Source: an uncultured Clostridia bacterium (GTDB lineage Bacteria > Bacillota > Clostridia > TANB77 > CAG-508). From it: 64,000 bases of DNA. The stretch spans positions 1 through 64,000 of the forward strand of contig CALXWW010000006.1 in assembly GCA_944392545.1 (NCBI GenBank), written 5' to 3'. Position 1 is the stretch's first letter. Each line of letters begins with the position of its first letter. The position numbers were made by a program, and so were the translations under genes. Below are positions 27,121 through 36,005 of the stretch, in pieces. The notes beneath the pieces were generated by a model. That model did not search any database. It worked only from the letters and a program-made list of their open reading frames with translations, and had not been told where the DNA came from.

Positions 27121-28023
27121 TTATACTTCTAAATATTTTCTCATTGATATTGCACTACCAATAGTACCTATACCAATTCCCATTATAATGTATACTGTAA
27201 GTAGAGTTGAAAGCATATCAGAGAACGTTAATAAGTTTAGGTCTAATGTAGCCATTGTTCCTCCGTTTGTCATTCCTCCTGCTATAAAGTTATATGTAAA
27301 TCCAAGTACAACAACTGTTATAAGTGCTGCTATAATTCCTATTAAAATACCTTCTACCATAAATGGCCATCTTATAAATCCATTCGTGGCACCTACATAT
27401 TTCATAATAGATATTTCTTTTCTTCTTGCATGTACTGTAAGTTTTATTGTATTTGCTATAATAAATATTGATATAAGTATTAATAATACTAAAATAACAC
27501 CAGTTGCAGTTCTTATTCCATTTGCTATATCTACAAGCTTGTTTATTGTATCATTTCCTACTGTAATACTAGCCACATTTTCAAAAGAACTAATTTGCTC
27601 TTCTACTTCATCACTTTTAGTTAAGTCCGTTAAAGTTATAACATATGAAGCTTTAAAAGGATTATCTTCTCCTGAATATGGATCAAGTAATGAAGAATCT
27701 TCTCCAAGCCATGATTTCATATCATTTAAAGCTTGCTCTTGTGACACATAATCTACTGTATTTACATATCGTATTTCTCTAATTTTTGCCTCTATCTCTT
27801 TTTCTTGTTCTTCTGTAGCATTTGGAGTTATAAATATTTGCATTGCTTGGTCTGATTGCACTTGTTCAATTATATAGTTTACATTTTCTCCTATTAGAAA
27901 GAAGATACCAAATATAAACATTGTAGCGCACATAATAATTAATGATGCTGCTGTTGATTTTTTATTCTTAAAAAAGTTTCTAAAACCTTCCCCTATTAAA
28001 TAACCAAAAATACTATACTTCAC
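27121..28023 (-). CDS. ftsX: Cell division protein FtsX
   Basis: This is a protein of about 300 residues with four membrane helices (one near 17-40, three from about 170 to 295) and an extracellular domain between the first two. The start is probably GTG at 28023, with GGTGGG seven bases upstream; the ATG at 28047 lacks a suitable site. The gene overlaps ftsE by 11 bases. Visible family features are EGFRNFFKNKK near the start, EISIMKYVGATNGFIRWPFMVEG and GIGIGTIGSAISMRKYLEV at the end. FtsX couples ATP hydrolysis by FtsE to activation of wall hydrolases outside. Confidence 0.93.
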   Translation of the reverse strand: MKYSIFGYLIGEGFRNFFKNKKSTAASLIIMCATMFIFGIFFLIGENVNYIIEQVQSDQAMQIFITPNATEEQEKEIEAKIREIRYVNTVDYVSQEQALNDMKSWLGEDSSLLDPYSGEDNPFKASYVITLTDLTKSDEVEEQISSFENVASITVGNDTINKLVDIANGIRTATGVILVLLILISIFIIANTIKLTVHARRKEISIMKYVGATNGFIRWPFMVEGILIGIIAALITVVVLGFTYNFIAGGMTNGGTMATLDLNLLTFSDMLSTLLTVYIIMGIGIGTIGSAISMRKYLEV

Positions 28024-28699
28024 TATTATACCCACCTTTTTTATCATCTCTTATTATATTGCCTTTTTCGATTTGAATAACCCTTTTCTTCATTTTATCC
28101 ACAATATCTTTAGCGTGTGTTGCAACAACCACTGTTGTACCTCTTCCATTTATATCATTAAGTAAACTCATAATCTCCCATGCTGTATCTGGATCTAGGT
28201 TACCTGTTGGCTCATCAGCTATTATCATAGATGGATTGTTAACCAAAGCTCTAGCTAGTGCTACCCTTTGTTGCTCTCCACCAGACAATTCATTAGGATA
28301 AACTTTTGCCTTATCACTTAGGCCAACTAAAGATAATACCATAGGAACTTGTCTTCTAATATGTTTTGGCGTAGCTCTCACTATGTACATTGCATAAGCG
28401 ACATTATCATAAACAGTTCTATCTGGTAATAGCCTGAAGTCTTGGAAAACAACTCCCATACTTCTTCTTAAAAATGGTACTCTTTTAGGTTTTAAGAATG
28501 TCGTATCCTTGCCATTTATTATAATATGACCTGAAGTTGGTTCTTCCTCTTTTAAAATAAGCTTAATTAATGTAGATTTACCAGATCCAGAACTTCCTAC
28601 TAAAAACGCAAATTCACCTTTATCTATTTTAAAATTCGCATTGTGAACAGCCTCTGTACCAGTATCATATTTCTTGTTTACATTTCTAAACTCAATCAT
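28013..28699 (-). CDS. ftsE: Cell division ATP-binding protein FtsE
   Basis: This is an ABC ATPase of 228 residues. The Walker A motif is GSSGSGKST near 35-43, the signature is LSGGEQQR near 139, the Walker B is MIIADEPTGNLD near 160 and the H-loop is ATHAKD. VFQDFRLLPDRTVYDNV is typical of FtsE. CAAGGAGATATTT precedes the ATG, and the dispersed repeat lies immediately upstream of this site. It forms a transporter-like complex with FtsX and controls the downstream peptidoglycan hydrolases. Confidence 0.96.
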   Translation of the reverse strand: MIEFRNVNKKYDTGTEAVHNANFKIDKGEFAFLVGSSGSGKSTLIKLILKEEEPTSGHIIINGKDTTFLKPKRVPFLRRSMGVVFQDFRLLPDRTVYDNVAYAMYIVRATPKHIRRQVPMVLSLVGLSDKAKVYPNELSGGEQQRVALARALVNNPSMIIADEPTGNLDPDTAWEIMSLLNDINGRGTTVVVATHAKDIVDKMKKRVIQIEKGNIIRDDKKGGYNSEV

Positions 28700-28710
28700 A
28701 AATATCTCCT

Positions 28711-28774
28711 TGTCACTTTGGTGCCTGTCACCAAACTGCCTTTTTTGTCACCCTCTGGGACAGGTTAAATTTTG
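28711..28774 (-). repeat. Dispersed ~60-base element, copy A (upstream of ftsE)
   Basis: Read on the minus strand this begins AATTTAACCTGTCCC and ends ACAGGCACCAAAGTG, just before the ftsE ribosome binding site. A second copy with the same order of blocks occurs at 43175-43236 upstream of the Lon-like gene. It contains internal inverted repeats, including TTTGGTG/CACCAAA around CCTGT. It could be a small mobile repeat or a conserved leader element. Confidence 0.75.
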
Positions 28775-28876
28775 TTTTTTCGTTTTTACTTTTATTTTAT
28801 GTTATTTTACTTTTTTACTGATTTACTCCTATATCATAACAATAAAAATAAATATTTGCAATACTTTTTCATACAA

Positions 28877-28920
28877 AAAACAACATAAATTTTTCTTTTA
28901 AAAATAATCTATGTTGTTTT
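28877..28920. terminator. Terminator after the transketolase genes
   Basis: AAAACAACATA (28877-28887) pairs with TATGTTGTTTT (28910-28920), with A and T runs on both flanks. It separates the transketolase unit from ftsE. Confidence 0.75.
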
Positions 28921-28982
28921 TATATCTATTATCTTTTTTTTGCTTACTTTTTGTTTTGTTTTCATATAACTGTCAAATTTTG

Positions 28983-29921
28983 TTATTTATCAAGTTCTAA
29001 TATTTTTTCTACTATTGCTGTACTGTCTATTTTATATTTTCTCATTAATTCATCTGCTTTTCCACTTTCTCCGAATGTATCTACAATTCCCATTCTTTCT
29101 ACTTTTACTGGATATTCTCCTGATAGTACTTCACATACACTACTTCCTAGTCCGCCAATTATACTATGATCTTCTACTGTAATAATTCTATTTGTTTCTT
29201 TAGCACATTTTATTATCATTTTTCTATCTATTGGCTTTATTGTATGAAAATCTATTACTCTTACATCTATTCCTTTTTCTTTTAATATCTCTTTTGCCTT
29301 AATTGCTTCTGATACCGTTACGCCTGTTGCAAGAATAGCCGCATCTGTTCCTTCTCCTATTTGTACTGCTTTTCCTATTTCGAATTTGCTGCTTGTATCA
29401 TATATAACTGGTGTTGCTAGTCTACACAAACGTAAATATACAGGTCCATTTATTTTTGATATTTCTCTTACTGCCCATTTTGTTTGGATATCATCTGAAG
29501 TGCACATTACTGTCATATTAGGTAAACTTCTCATTAGTCCTAAATCTTCTAGCATCTGGTGTGTTGCCCCATCTTCTCCAACAGTTATTCCGGCATGAGT
29601 AGCACATATTTTTACATTTAATTTTGGATATGCAATACTATTTCTTATTTGTTCATATGCTCTACCTGCTGCAAATACTGCAAATGTACTTGCATATGGT
29701 ATTTTTCCAAAGCTAGAAAGTCCTGCTGCAATTCCCATAAGATTTTGCTCTGCAATACCTACATTTATAAATCTATCTGGAAATTTTTTAGCAAATAATT
29801 CTGTTTTAGTTGCAGTTGATAAATCTGCATCTAATACAACTATTTGCTTATTTTCCTCTCCCAGTTTTGCCAATTCTTCTCCATAGCTTTGTCTTGTAGC
29901 TATTTTTATATTTTCGTTCAT
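28983..29921 (-). CDS. Transketolase, C-terminal subunit
   Basis: This is a protein of 312 residues comprising the pyrimidine-binding and C-terminal domains of a two-gene transketolase. Motifs are TRQSYGEELAKLGEENKQIVVLDADL at the start, GIAEQNLMGIAAGLSS near 55-70 and THAGITVGEDGATHQMLEDL near 110-130. The last part (about 185-305) is the transketolase C-terminal fold. It pairs with the product of the gene just upstream (22-base gap) to interconvert pentose and hexose phosphates with thiamine diphosphate. Split transketolases are common in Clostridia. A 1-deoxyxylulose-5-phosphate synthase can be excluded by size and split arrangement. Confidence 0.93.
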   Translation of the reverse strand: MNENIKIATRQSYGEELAKLGEENKQIVVLDADLSTATKTELFAKKFPDRFINVGIAEQNLMGIAAGLSSFGKIPYASTFAVFAAGRAYEQIRNSIAYPKLNVKICATHAGITVGEDGATHQMLEDLGLMRSLPNMTVMCTSDDIQTKWAVREISKINGPVYLRLCRLATPVIYDTSSKFEIGKAVQIGEGTDAAILATGVTVSEAIKAKEILKEKGIDVRVIDFHTIKPIDRKMIIKCAKETNRIITVEDHSIIGGLGSSVCEVLSGEYPVKVERMGIVDTFGESGKADELMRKYKIDSTAIVEKILELDK

Positions 29922-29943
29922 TTTCTTTACCTCCTACAATATT

Positions 29944-30780
29944 TTAATCTTCTAGCATTTCTTTGTTTAATTCTTCAATGGCTAATTCATATTCTTCTTT
30001 ACTTGGTGCTTTTCCATGCCATGAAGCTTTATTTTCCATAAAAGATACACCTTTTCCTTTTATAGTTTTTGCAATAATTATTGTAGGTTTTCCTTTCGTT
30101 TGTTTTGCTGTAGTAATTGCATCTATTATTTCATCCATGTTATGTCCGTTTATATTGACTACATTAAATCCAAAACTTAGGAATTTTTCAGTTATATTAT
30201 TCATTCCTCCTACTTTATCAATCTCTCCGTCTATTTGTAAGTTATTATTATCTAGTATTACGCAAAGATTATCTAAGTTATTTTTGCTTGCTGCCATTAA
30301 TGCTTCCCAAACTTGTCCTTCTTCTATTTCTCCATCTCCTAATATGCAGTAAATTTTACAACCAGCCTTATCCATTTTTGATGCAATAGCCATCCCCACA
30401 CCTGCCGATAATCCTTGTCCTAGTGAACCTGTTGTCATATCTACTCCTGGCAATTTTTTCATATCTGGATGTCCTTGCAATTTGCTTTCTAATTTTCTAA
30501 AGTTTTTAAGTTCTTCTTTAGAAAAATATCCTTTTTCTGCAAGTACACTATATAGTGCTGCTGATGCATGTCCTTTAGATAAAATTAGTCTATCTCTATT
30601 AGGATCATCTGGCTTTTTCTCATCAATATTCATCTGATTAAAGTATAATACTGTTAAAATATCTGCACAGGATAGCGCGCCACCTGGATGCCCAGATTTT
30701 GCACTATACACTGCTTCAATTATCCCTTTTCTTACTTCTATTGCAATTCTCTTCAAAGCTTCTACATTTGTAATTTTCAT
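29944..30780 (-). CDS. Transketolase, N-terminal subunit
   Basis: This is a protein of 278 residues forming the thiamine-diphosphate-binding half. Motifs include SGHPGGALSCADIL near 29-42, LSKGHASAALYSVLAEKG near 67, GSLGQGLSAGVGMA near 117 and the cofactor motif GDGEIEEGQVWEA near 149-161 followed by NNLQIDG. AAAGGAAGTGG precedes the ATG. It is the first gene of the pair and is needed in a 1:1 complex with the C-terminal subunit. Confidence 0.94.
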   Translation of the reverse strand: MKITNVEALKRIAIEVRKGIIEAVYSAKSGHPGGALSCADILTVLYFNQMNIDEKKPDDPNRDRLILSKGHASAALYSVLAEKGYFSKEELKNFRKLESKLQGHPDMKKLPGVDMTTGSLGQGLSAGVGMAIASKMDKAGCKIYCILGDGEIEEGQVWEALMAASKNNLDNLCVILDNNNLQIDGEIDKVGGMNNITEKFLSFGFNVVNINGHNMDEIIDAITTAKQTKGKPTIIIAKTIKGKGVSFMENKASWHGKAPSKEEYELAIEELNKEMLED

Positions 30781-30811
30781 AAATCCACTTCCTTTTTTTA
30801 ATATCCAATTA

Positions 30812-33682
30812 TTAGTCTAAAACTTCGTTTGCTATAACATTAGTATTATTTACTATTTCATTTGATATTATATTATTTGTTTCATTATTTTCTTCTTCTA
30901 CTAGTTTTTCTAACCTATCTATTAAATTTTGTAATCTTTGTATATCTTTTCCCATCATTTCAAAATCCGTATTAGAAGTTGACTCTTTTAAGTTTCCATT
31001 TGCTTTAATTATTGCATTTATCAAATCATCTACATTATCTGGATTCTCAACTTCAATGTCTACAGCATATTGTGATACAAGATTTTTTAATGCTTCCGTT
31101 AAATCATTTCCTATTGCTAGTTTGTTTCCAGAAGCTACTATTACTTTTTTAAGTGTTGGTACAGAGTCTTCTTCATTTATGTATTCTTGATATACTGGCT
31201 CTACATATAATAGAGTATTATTTAATGGTACTATTATCATATTTTTAGTAATTCTTGTTCCGGTTACATTTAGTGCTTCTAATTCTCCTGATATTTCTTC
31301 ATCCTGTTCTATTTGTGTGTCAAGTTGCATAGGACCTAATATATTACTATCTGCTTCAAATTTGTATATTTTAAGTTTAGGCTGTCCATTTTCATAAGTT
31401 CCAACAGTATATGAAATTATATTTTGTTTTTCGTTTGGTGTAAATGGTAATACTAGTCCAAGCTTGCTTTCATCCGACTCTATAGTATCTACCATTGTAT
31501 AATATGGTTCTATGTCAACGCCTGTTTTTGTAGAAACTCTACCTGTATTATGTTTTGCAATATCCCAAACGTCGTCTCCTCTGTATAATACGTCTGGTTG
31601 TATATCATGATATCTTTGTATAATATCTGCTTGTATACTGTATAAGAATTCTGGATATATAAACTGACTACTTATATCACTTGGTATATCTTCTTCTGTA
31701 AATAGATCTGGGTAAATCTTTTTATATGCCATTGCAATTGGATCTGTTTCGTCAGTTATATAGAAGCTTATATCTCCATTATATGCATTTATTAATACTT
31801 TCACAGAATTTCTTATATAATTCAATTCCATTTTGCTTAAAGTATCTAATTGTAAAGTAGTTTTTTGTGAATATGGATAATTATTAGATGTTGTATATGC
31901 ATCAAGTACCCATATTAGTTCTCCTGAATCATTTACTACCATATATGGATCTTCATCATATAATAAATATGGCATTAAAGTTTTCGCTCTTTCTATTATA
32001 TTTCTATTTGTAAGAATTTTACTATCACTATTTACATTTGCAGAAAATGCTAAATTTAAATCCCCTTCTTTTATTCCAAGTATAAATCTATCTATAAAAT
32101 TTAAGCTTAAACCAGCTTCTCCATCATATACATTTTCTGCATTTTCTATGCTTGAAATTGGATAATCAAATTCTTTTCTATTCTTACTGTTTGTTACAAT
32201 ATTGTTGTTAGTTTGAAGTCCAAAATAAATTCTTGGTTCCGTAACTGTTACAATATCATTATCAGATGATTCATAATTTTTCTGTAATTTTATAAAATTA
32301 CCGTTTTTATCTGTTCTTGTTGCATCTGTTATAACTATTCCATATCCATGTGTATACTCATAAGTTTGGTTGTTATATGTGCCATTTGCATTTGATATTT
32401 CTCGTGGAGATATGTATACTAAGTTTTGTTTTCTGTTCACCCTATAACTCGCTATTGCAGCTGTATCATAAGTATAATACCCTTTTTCTGTTTGAACAGT
32501 ATTTAAATCTTTTAGTAAATTTTCTTCGTCTACAATTACTATGTTGTTTACAGTGTTCGATAATTCCTTTAGATTTTCTTCTGTAATTGTTTCTCCACCA
32601 TCTTCTATTGTATGTACTTCTGAATTTATGCCATAAGCTTCTTTTGTATACTCTATGTTATATCGTATATTTTGTTCTTCTTTATCAAGTTCATTTGGAT
32701 TAACAAATATAACTTGAAATAATACCATTACTATTAATAAAATAACTAAATATATTGGTACAACTAATATCCACATTATAACTTTTTTTGTTTTACCTGC
32801 GTTAAATGCTTTTATTGCCATAAATACTGATATTACTATAAGAATTGGTAATATTCTATACCCCCATAGTTTTATAGTTGTATCTGTAATTCCTGCACCA
32901 TATATTGAATATGTTGTATCTTCTTGTAGATTTAAGAATTTATCAAATCCTATATTTAATGTACTTAGTAATACGAATCCTGCAAGTAGTATTGAAAGTA
33001 TTTTTATGTTGCCAAGTAATTGTTTTAATAATTTACTCTTTTTTAATGTTTCTCTATCTATTCCATCAAAACACATGTTAAATACCGCTATATAATATAT
33101 AACTGTGTAAATTGTAAGACCTATAATTAGTAATATTGCATATATGAATAATGTGTCTATAAATGGTTTTTGGAACATGAAAAATCCTATATCCAATCCA
33201 AAAACTGGGTCTGTTCTTCCAAACCATGTGCTATTAGAAAACAGCATATATTTATTTAATATCACTTCTGTTGTAATTGCACTTACTATTACAGATAAAA
33301 TAAGTGATATTGATTTATTAGGAAGTTTTGGCATTTGCTTTTTTTCTGCTTCAAAAAATGGCTTCAATGCTTTCTTTATTCTATTGTTATTAATGTATAT
33401 GATACAAAAAAGTAGAATAAAGTTGATAATAAATGCTATTGCTGTATAATTAACATTCTGCCAAAATATACTTAAATATTGTTCTCCAATTTCTAGTACT
33501 TCTAAATATTCTCCTCTATAAATAACATAGCCCACAATAGCTACAAGTAAAATAAATAATAATACTATATACATTCTAGCTTTGCTTTTTTTAGGATTAT
33601 TTAATTGTTTTGTTTTAATTTCATTTTGATTATTCTTTTCATTAGATGTCTCCACAGTGCTTCTTGCCTTTTTATCTTCCAT
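30812..33682 (-). CDS. UPF0182 family large membrane protein
   Basis: This is a protein of 956 residues. About seven membrane helices lie in the first 330 residues, starting at about 37-57. Signatures of UPF0182 (COG1615) are WFGRTDPVFGLDIGFFMFQKPF near 153-174 and a large extracellular domain containing TYGYGIVI-like and RIYFGLQTN segments, YLLYDEDPYMVV and LPFTPNEKQNIISY. The C-terminal 80 residues are acidic and Asn-rich. The function of this family is unknown. AAAGGAGAAAAAAG lies before the ATG. It sits between ftsY and the transketolase genes without obvious functional links. Confidence 0.92.
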   Translation of the reverse strand: MEDKKARSTVETSNEKNNQNEIKTKQLNNPKKSKARMYIVLLFILLVAIVGYVIYRGEYLEVLEIGEQYLSIFWQNVNYTAIAFIINFILLFCIIYINNNRIKKALKPFFEAEKKQMPKLPNKSISLILSVIVSAITTEVILNKYMLFSNSTWFGRTDPVFGLDIGFFMFQKPFIDTLFIYAILLIIGLTIYTVIYYIAVFNMCFDGIDRETLKKSKLLKQLLGNIKILSILLAGFVLLSTLNIGFDKFLNLQEDTTYSIYGAGITDTTIKLWGYRILPILIVISVFMAIKAFNAGKTKKVIMWILVVPIYLVILLIVMVLFQVIFVNPNELDKEEQNIRYNIEYTKEAYGINSEVHTIEDGGETITEENLKELSNTVNNIVIVDEENLLKDLNTVQTEKGYYTYDTAAIASYRVNRKQNLVYISPREISNANGTYNNQTYEYTHGYGIVITDATRTDKNGNFIKLQKNYESSDNDIVTVTEPRIYFGLQTNNNIVTNSKNRKEFDYPISSIENAENVYDGEAGLSLNFIDRFILGIKEGDLNLAFSANVNSDSKILTNRNIIERAKTLMPYLLYDEDPYMVVNDSGELIWVLDAYTTSNNYPYSQKTTLQLDTLSKMELNYIRNSVKVLINAYNGDISFYITDETDPIAMAYKKIYPDLFTEEDIPSDISSQFIYPEFLYSIQADIIQRYHDIQPDVLYRGDDVWDIAKHNTGRVSTKTGVDIEPYYTMVDTIESDESKLGLVLPFTPNEKQNIISYTVGTYENGQPKLKIYKFEADSNILGPMQLDTQIEQDEEISGELEALNVTGTRITKNMIIVPLNNTLLYVEPVYQEYINEEDSVPTLKKVIVASGNKLAIGNDLTEALKNLVSQYAVDIEVENPDNVDDLINAIIKANGNLKESTSNTDFEMMGKDIQRLQNLIDRLEKLVEEENNETNNIISNEIVNNTNVIANEVLD

Positions 33683-33698
33683 CTTTTTTCTCCTTTCT

Positions 33699-34604
33699 TT
33701 ATATTAGCGCCTTTACGAAGTCATCACTATTAAATATTTCCATATCATCTATTTGTTCTCCAATACCAATAAATTTAACTGGCATTTTATTTTCATTTGC
33801 TATTCCTATTACTACTCCACCTTTTGCTGTACCATCCAATTTTGTAAGTACTAGTCCTGTTATGTCAACAGTCTCTTTAAATGCTTTTACTTGGCTTATT
33901 GCATTTTGTCCAGTTGTTGCATCTAGCACCATTAAAATCTCTTTTGATGCATTTGGAAGTTCTTTATCTATTACTTTCTTTATTTTGATAAGCTCGTCCA
34001 TCAAATATTTTTTATTATGCAACCTACCTGCTGTATCACAAATAAGTACATCTGCATTTTTTTCTTTTGCTACTTTTATTGCATCAAATACCACAGAAGC
34101 CGGATCAACTCCTTCTTCTCTTTTTACTATATCACTTTCTGCTCTGTTTGCCCAGATTTCTAATTGTTCAACTGCCGCTGCTCTAAAAGTATCTGCTGCC
34201 GCTATAACTACTTTTTTTCCATCTTTCTTTAATCTATTTGCCATCTTCCCTATTGAAGTTGTTTTTCCAACTCCATTTACACCAACTACTAAAATTACTG
34301 ATGGTGTTGTTTCCAAATGTAAACTATTATCTAGCTCATCAAATATTTGCTTTATTTCCTCTCTTAAAGCTTGTTTTACAGCTTCTGAATCTTCTATTTT
34401 CTCTCTTTTTATTCTATTTCTTAAATTTCCAATTATTTTAGTTGAAGTTTCTACTCCTACGTCAGACATAATTAATATTTCTTCTAGTTCTTCTAATAAG
34501 TCTTCATCTACTTTTCTAAAATTACTAAAAACATTATTCATTTTTTCTTCAAATGAATTTTTAGTTTTACTTAAACCTTGCTTTAATTTATCAAAAAAGC
34601 CCAT
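33699..34604 (-). CDS. ftsY: Signal recognition particle receptor FtsY
   Basis: This is a GTPase of 301 residues. The N domain is at about 1-85, then the G domain with GVNGVGKTTSIGKMA near 108, DTFRAAAVEQL near 142, DTAGRLHNK near 192 and TKLDGTAKGG near 252. The acidic A domain of E. coli FtsY is absent, as is normal in Gram-positives. It receives ribosome-bound signal recognition particle (Ffh, encoded at 48.5 kb) at the membrane for co-translational protein insertion. A TTGGGAGGAAAC site precedes the ATG. Confidence 0.97.
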   Translation of the reverse strand: MGFFDKLKQGLSKTKNSFEEKMNNVFSNFRKVDEDLLEELEEILIMSDVGVETSTKIIGNLRNRIKREKIEDSEAVKQALREEIKQIFDELDNSLHLETTPSVILVVGVNGVGKTTSIGKMANRLKKDGKKVVIAAADTFRAAAVEQLEIWANRAESDIVKREEGVDPASVVFDAIKVAKEKNADVLICDTAGRLHNKKYLMDELIKIKKVIDKELPNASKEILMVLDATTGQNAISQVKAFKETVDITGLVLTKLDGTAKGGVVIGIANENKMPVKFIGIGEQIDDMEIFNSDDFVKALI

Positions 34605-34843
34605 TGTTTCCTCCCAAATTTGTTAGATTTTTACATTTAATATTATATTATTTTTATAGACTTATGTCAATGTTTGTTAAGGCTTTATGCAATTATCTAT
34701 GGCAACAAAAGCAGTCTTATTGATATTATAATTTGTAACTCGTTTTCAAATGAAGTAATTAAGGATATTGTTTACAAAAAACAATAAATTAAACAATAAA
34801 TTATTTTTGAGCTTATCAGAACAAAATATATTTGATTAACTTT

Positions 34844-35740
34844 TTATGAATTAATAATTTTTTCTATAATTTCTTTATCTTCAATTCTATTGATTCCAAA
34901 ACATTTCTTTCCTAAATCTTTAATTGATGCACCCAAATGATACATTTCTTTATTATCGATGCCAATAAATCTATCATGAAATTTATTTGTTTTAGAGACT
35001 TTTAATATAGGATACTCCTTATTAAATTTTTGAATATCTATATTTTGAATACTACTTTTGTCAGAAGTTAAGATTGTTACTTCTACATTCTTTTTCTTTT
35101 TAATTAACATTTTTAAAACACTGTCATCTATATAATTATCTATAATTAGTATTTTTTTATCTGCTTTTTTAATAATATCAATAATAATACTATAGGCATC
35201 ATATATTTGACCTTCAAAAAATATTCTCTGCTTTATATTTTCTTCAAGTTGAAGTTGATTAAAAACTTCATCAAATTTTTTATCATGTTCTAATAGTTTA
35301 TATTCTATACTTGTTAGTCTTTCAAATACTTGTCCATTAAGCATTAAAAACTTTCTCATTTCAACAAAAGCATCCATGATATGTATACTTACTTGAACAG
35401 CTATGTCATTTTTTAGTAAACCTGATAGCATGGCTATTCCTTGTTCTGTAAAAACATATGGTAGATATTTACGATGTTTACCTCTACCTATGTTTTTGTT
35501 TAAGGTCACAAATTGTGACCTTAAATTAAAAAACTCCTCTTCTGTTAATTGAAAACAAAATCTTTCTGGAAACCTATCAATATTTCTCTTAACTACCTGA
35601 TTTACTTTTTTAGTTTCATAATTATATAACATTGCAACGTCACTATCTAGCATAACTTGTTTTCCTCTTATGGTGTATATTAATTTTTTTATATCTTCAT
35701 TAGTTATTTCATTTCTAACTGATAATTTATTTTCTTCCAT
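34844..35740 (-). CDS. ORF6N-domain protein with C-terminal PLD-like domain
   Basis: The start is ATG at 35740 (about 298 residues), nine bases after AAGGA. The N-terminal ORF6N domain (about 15-105) has IRGKQVMLDSDVAMLYNYETKKVNQVVKRN and FPERFCFQLTEEEF, followed by YLPYVFTEQGIAML, as in phage-derived antirepressor-like proteins. The C-terminal half (about 175-298) has ILIIDNYIDDSVLKML, VEVTILTSDKS and KFHDRFIGIDNKEMYHLGASIKDLG, which resembles a single phospholipase-D-type repeat with an HDRF motif. The two-domain form is seen in many gut bacteria outside prophages. It is flanked by non-coding DNA and has no phage neighbours. A role in defence or stress is possible but not shown. Confidence 0.82.
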   Translation of the reverse strand: MEENKLSVRNEITNEDIKKLIYTIRGKQVMLDSDVAMLYNYETKKVNQVVKRNIDRFPERFCFQLTEEEFFNLRSQFVTLNKNIGRGKHRKYLPYVFTEQGIAMLSGLLKNDIAVQVSIHIMDAFVEMRKFLMLNGQVFERLTSIEYKLLEHDKKFDEVFNQLQLEENIKQRIFFEGQIYDAYSIIIDIIKKADKKILIIDNYIDDSVLKMLIKKKKNVEVTILTSDKSSIQNIDIQKFNKEYPILKVSKTNKFHDRFIGIDNKEMYHLGASIKDLGKKCFGINRIEDKEIIEKIINS

Positions 35741-35904
35741 AAATTCACGTCCTTGTATCAAATTGTTAATATTGTAAAACATTTGTTCGTATTTGTCAAG
35801 TATCTGCAATAAATATTATACATATTTTTTAAAACCTTTATTCTTCTGTCTATATTAAAGGTATTACTTTAATATACCTTTTAATTTATGTATAACAAAA
35901 GCGA

Positions 35905-35937
35905 AACAACCCACAACTTTGTAATTCGTAGGTTGTT
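35905..35937 (-). terminator. Possible terminator after the 36.0-37.2 kb gene
   Basis: AACAACC (35905-35911) pairs with GGTTGTT (35931-35937) around a long loop, with a moderately T-rich stretch beyond on the minus strand. A second AT-rich hairpin around TATTAAAGGT lies nearby at 35853-35880. Confidence 0.45.
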
Positions 35938-36005
35938 AATTCTTATATATTTTAACTATTAAGTATATATACTAAAATAACTTTTTAATGATATAAATTA
36001 TATAA

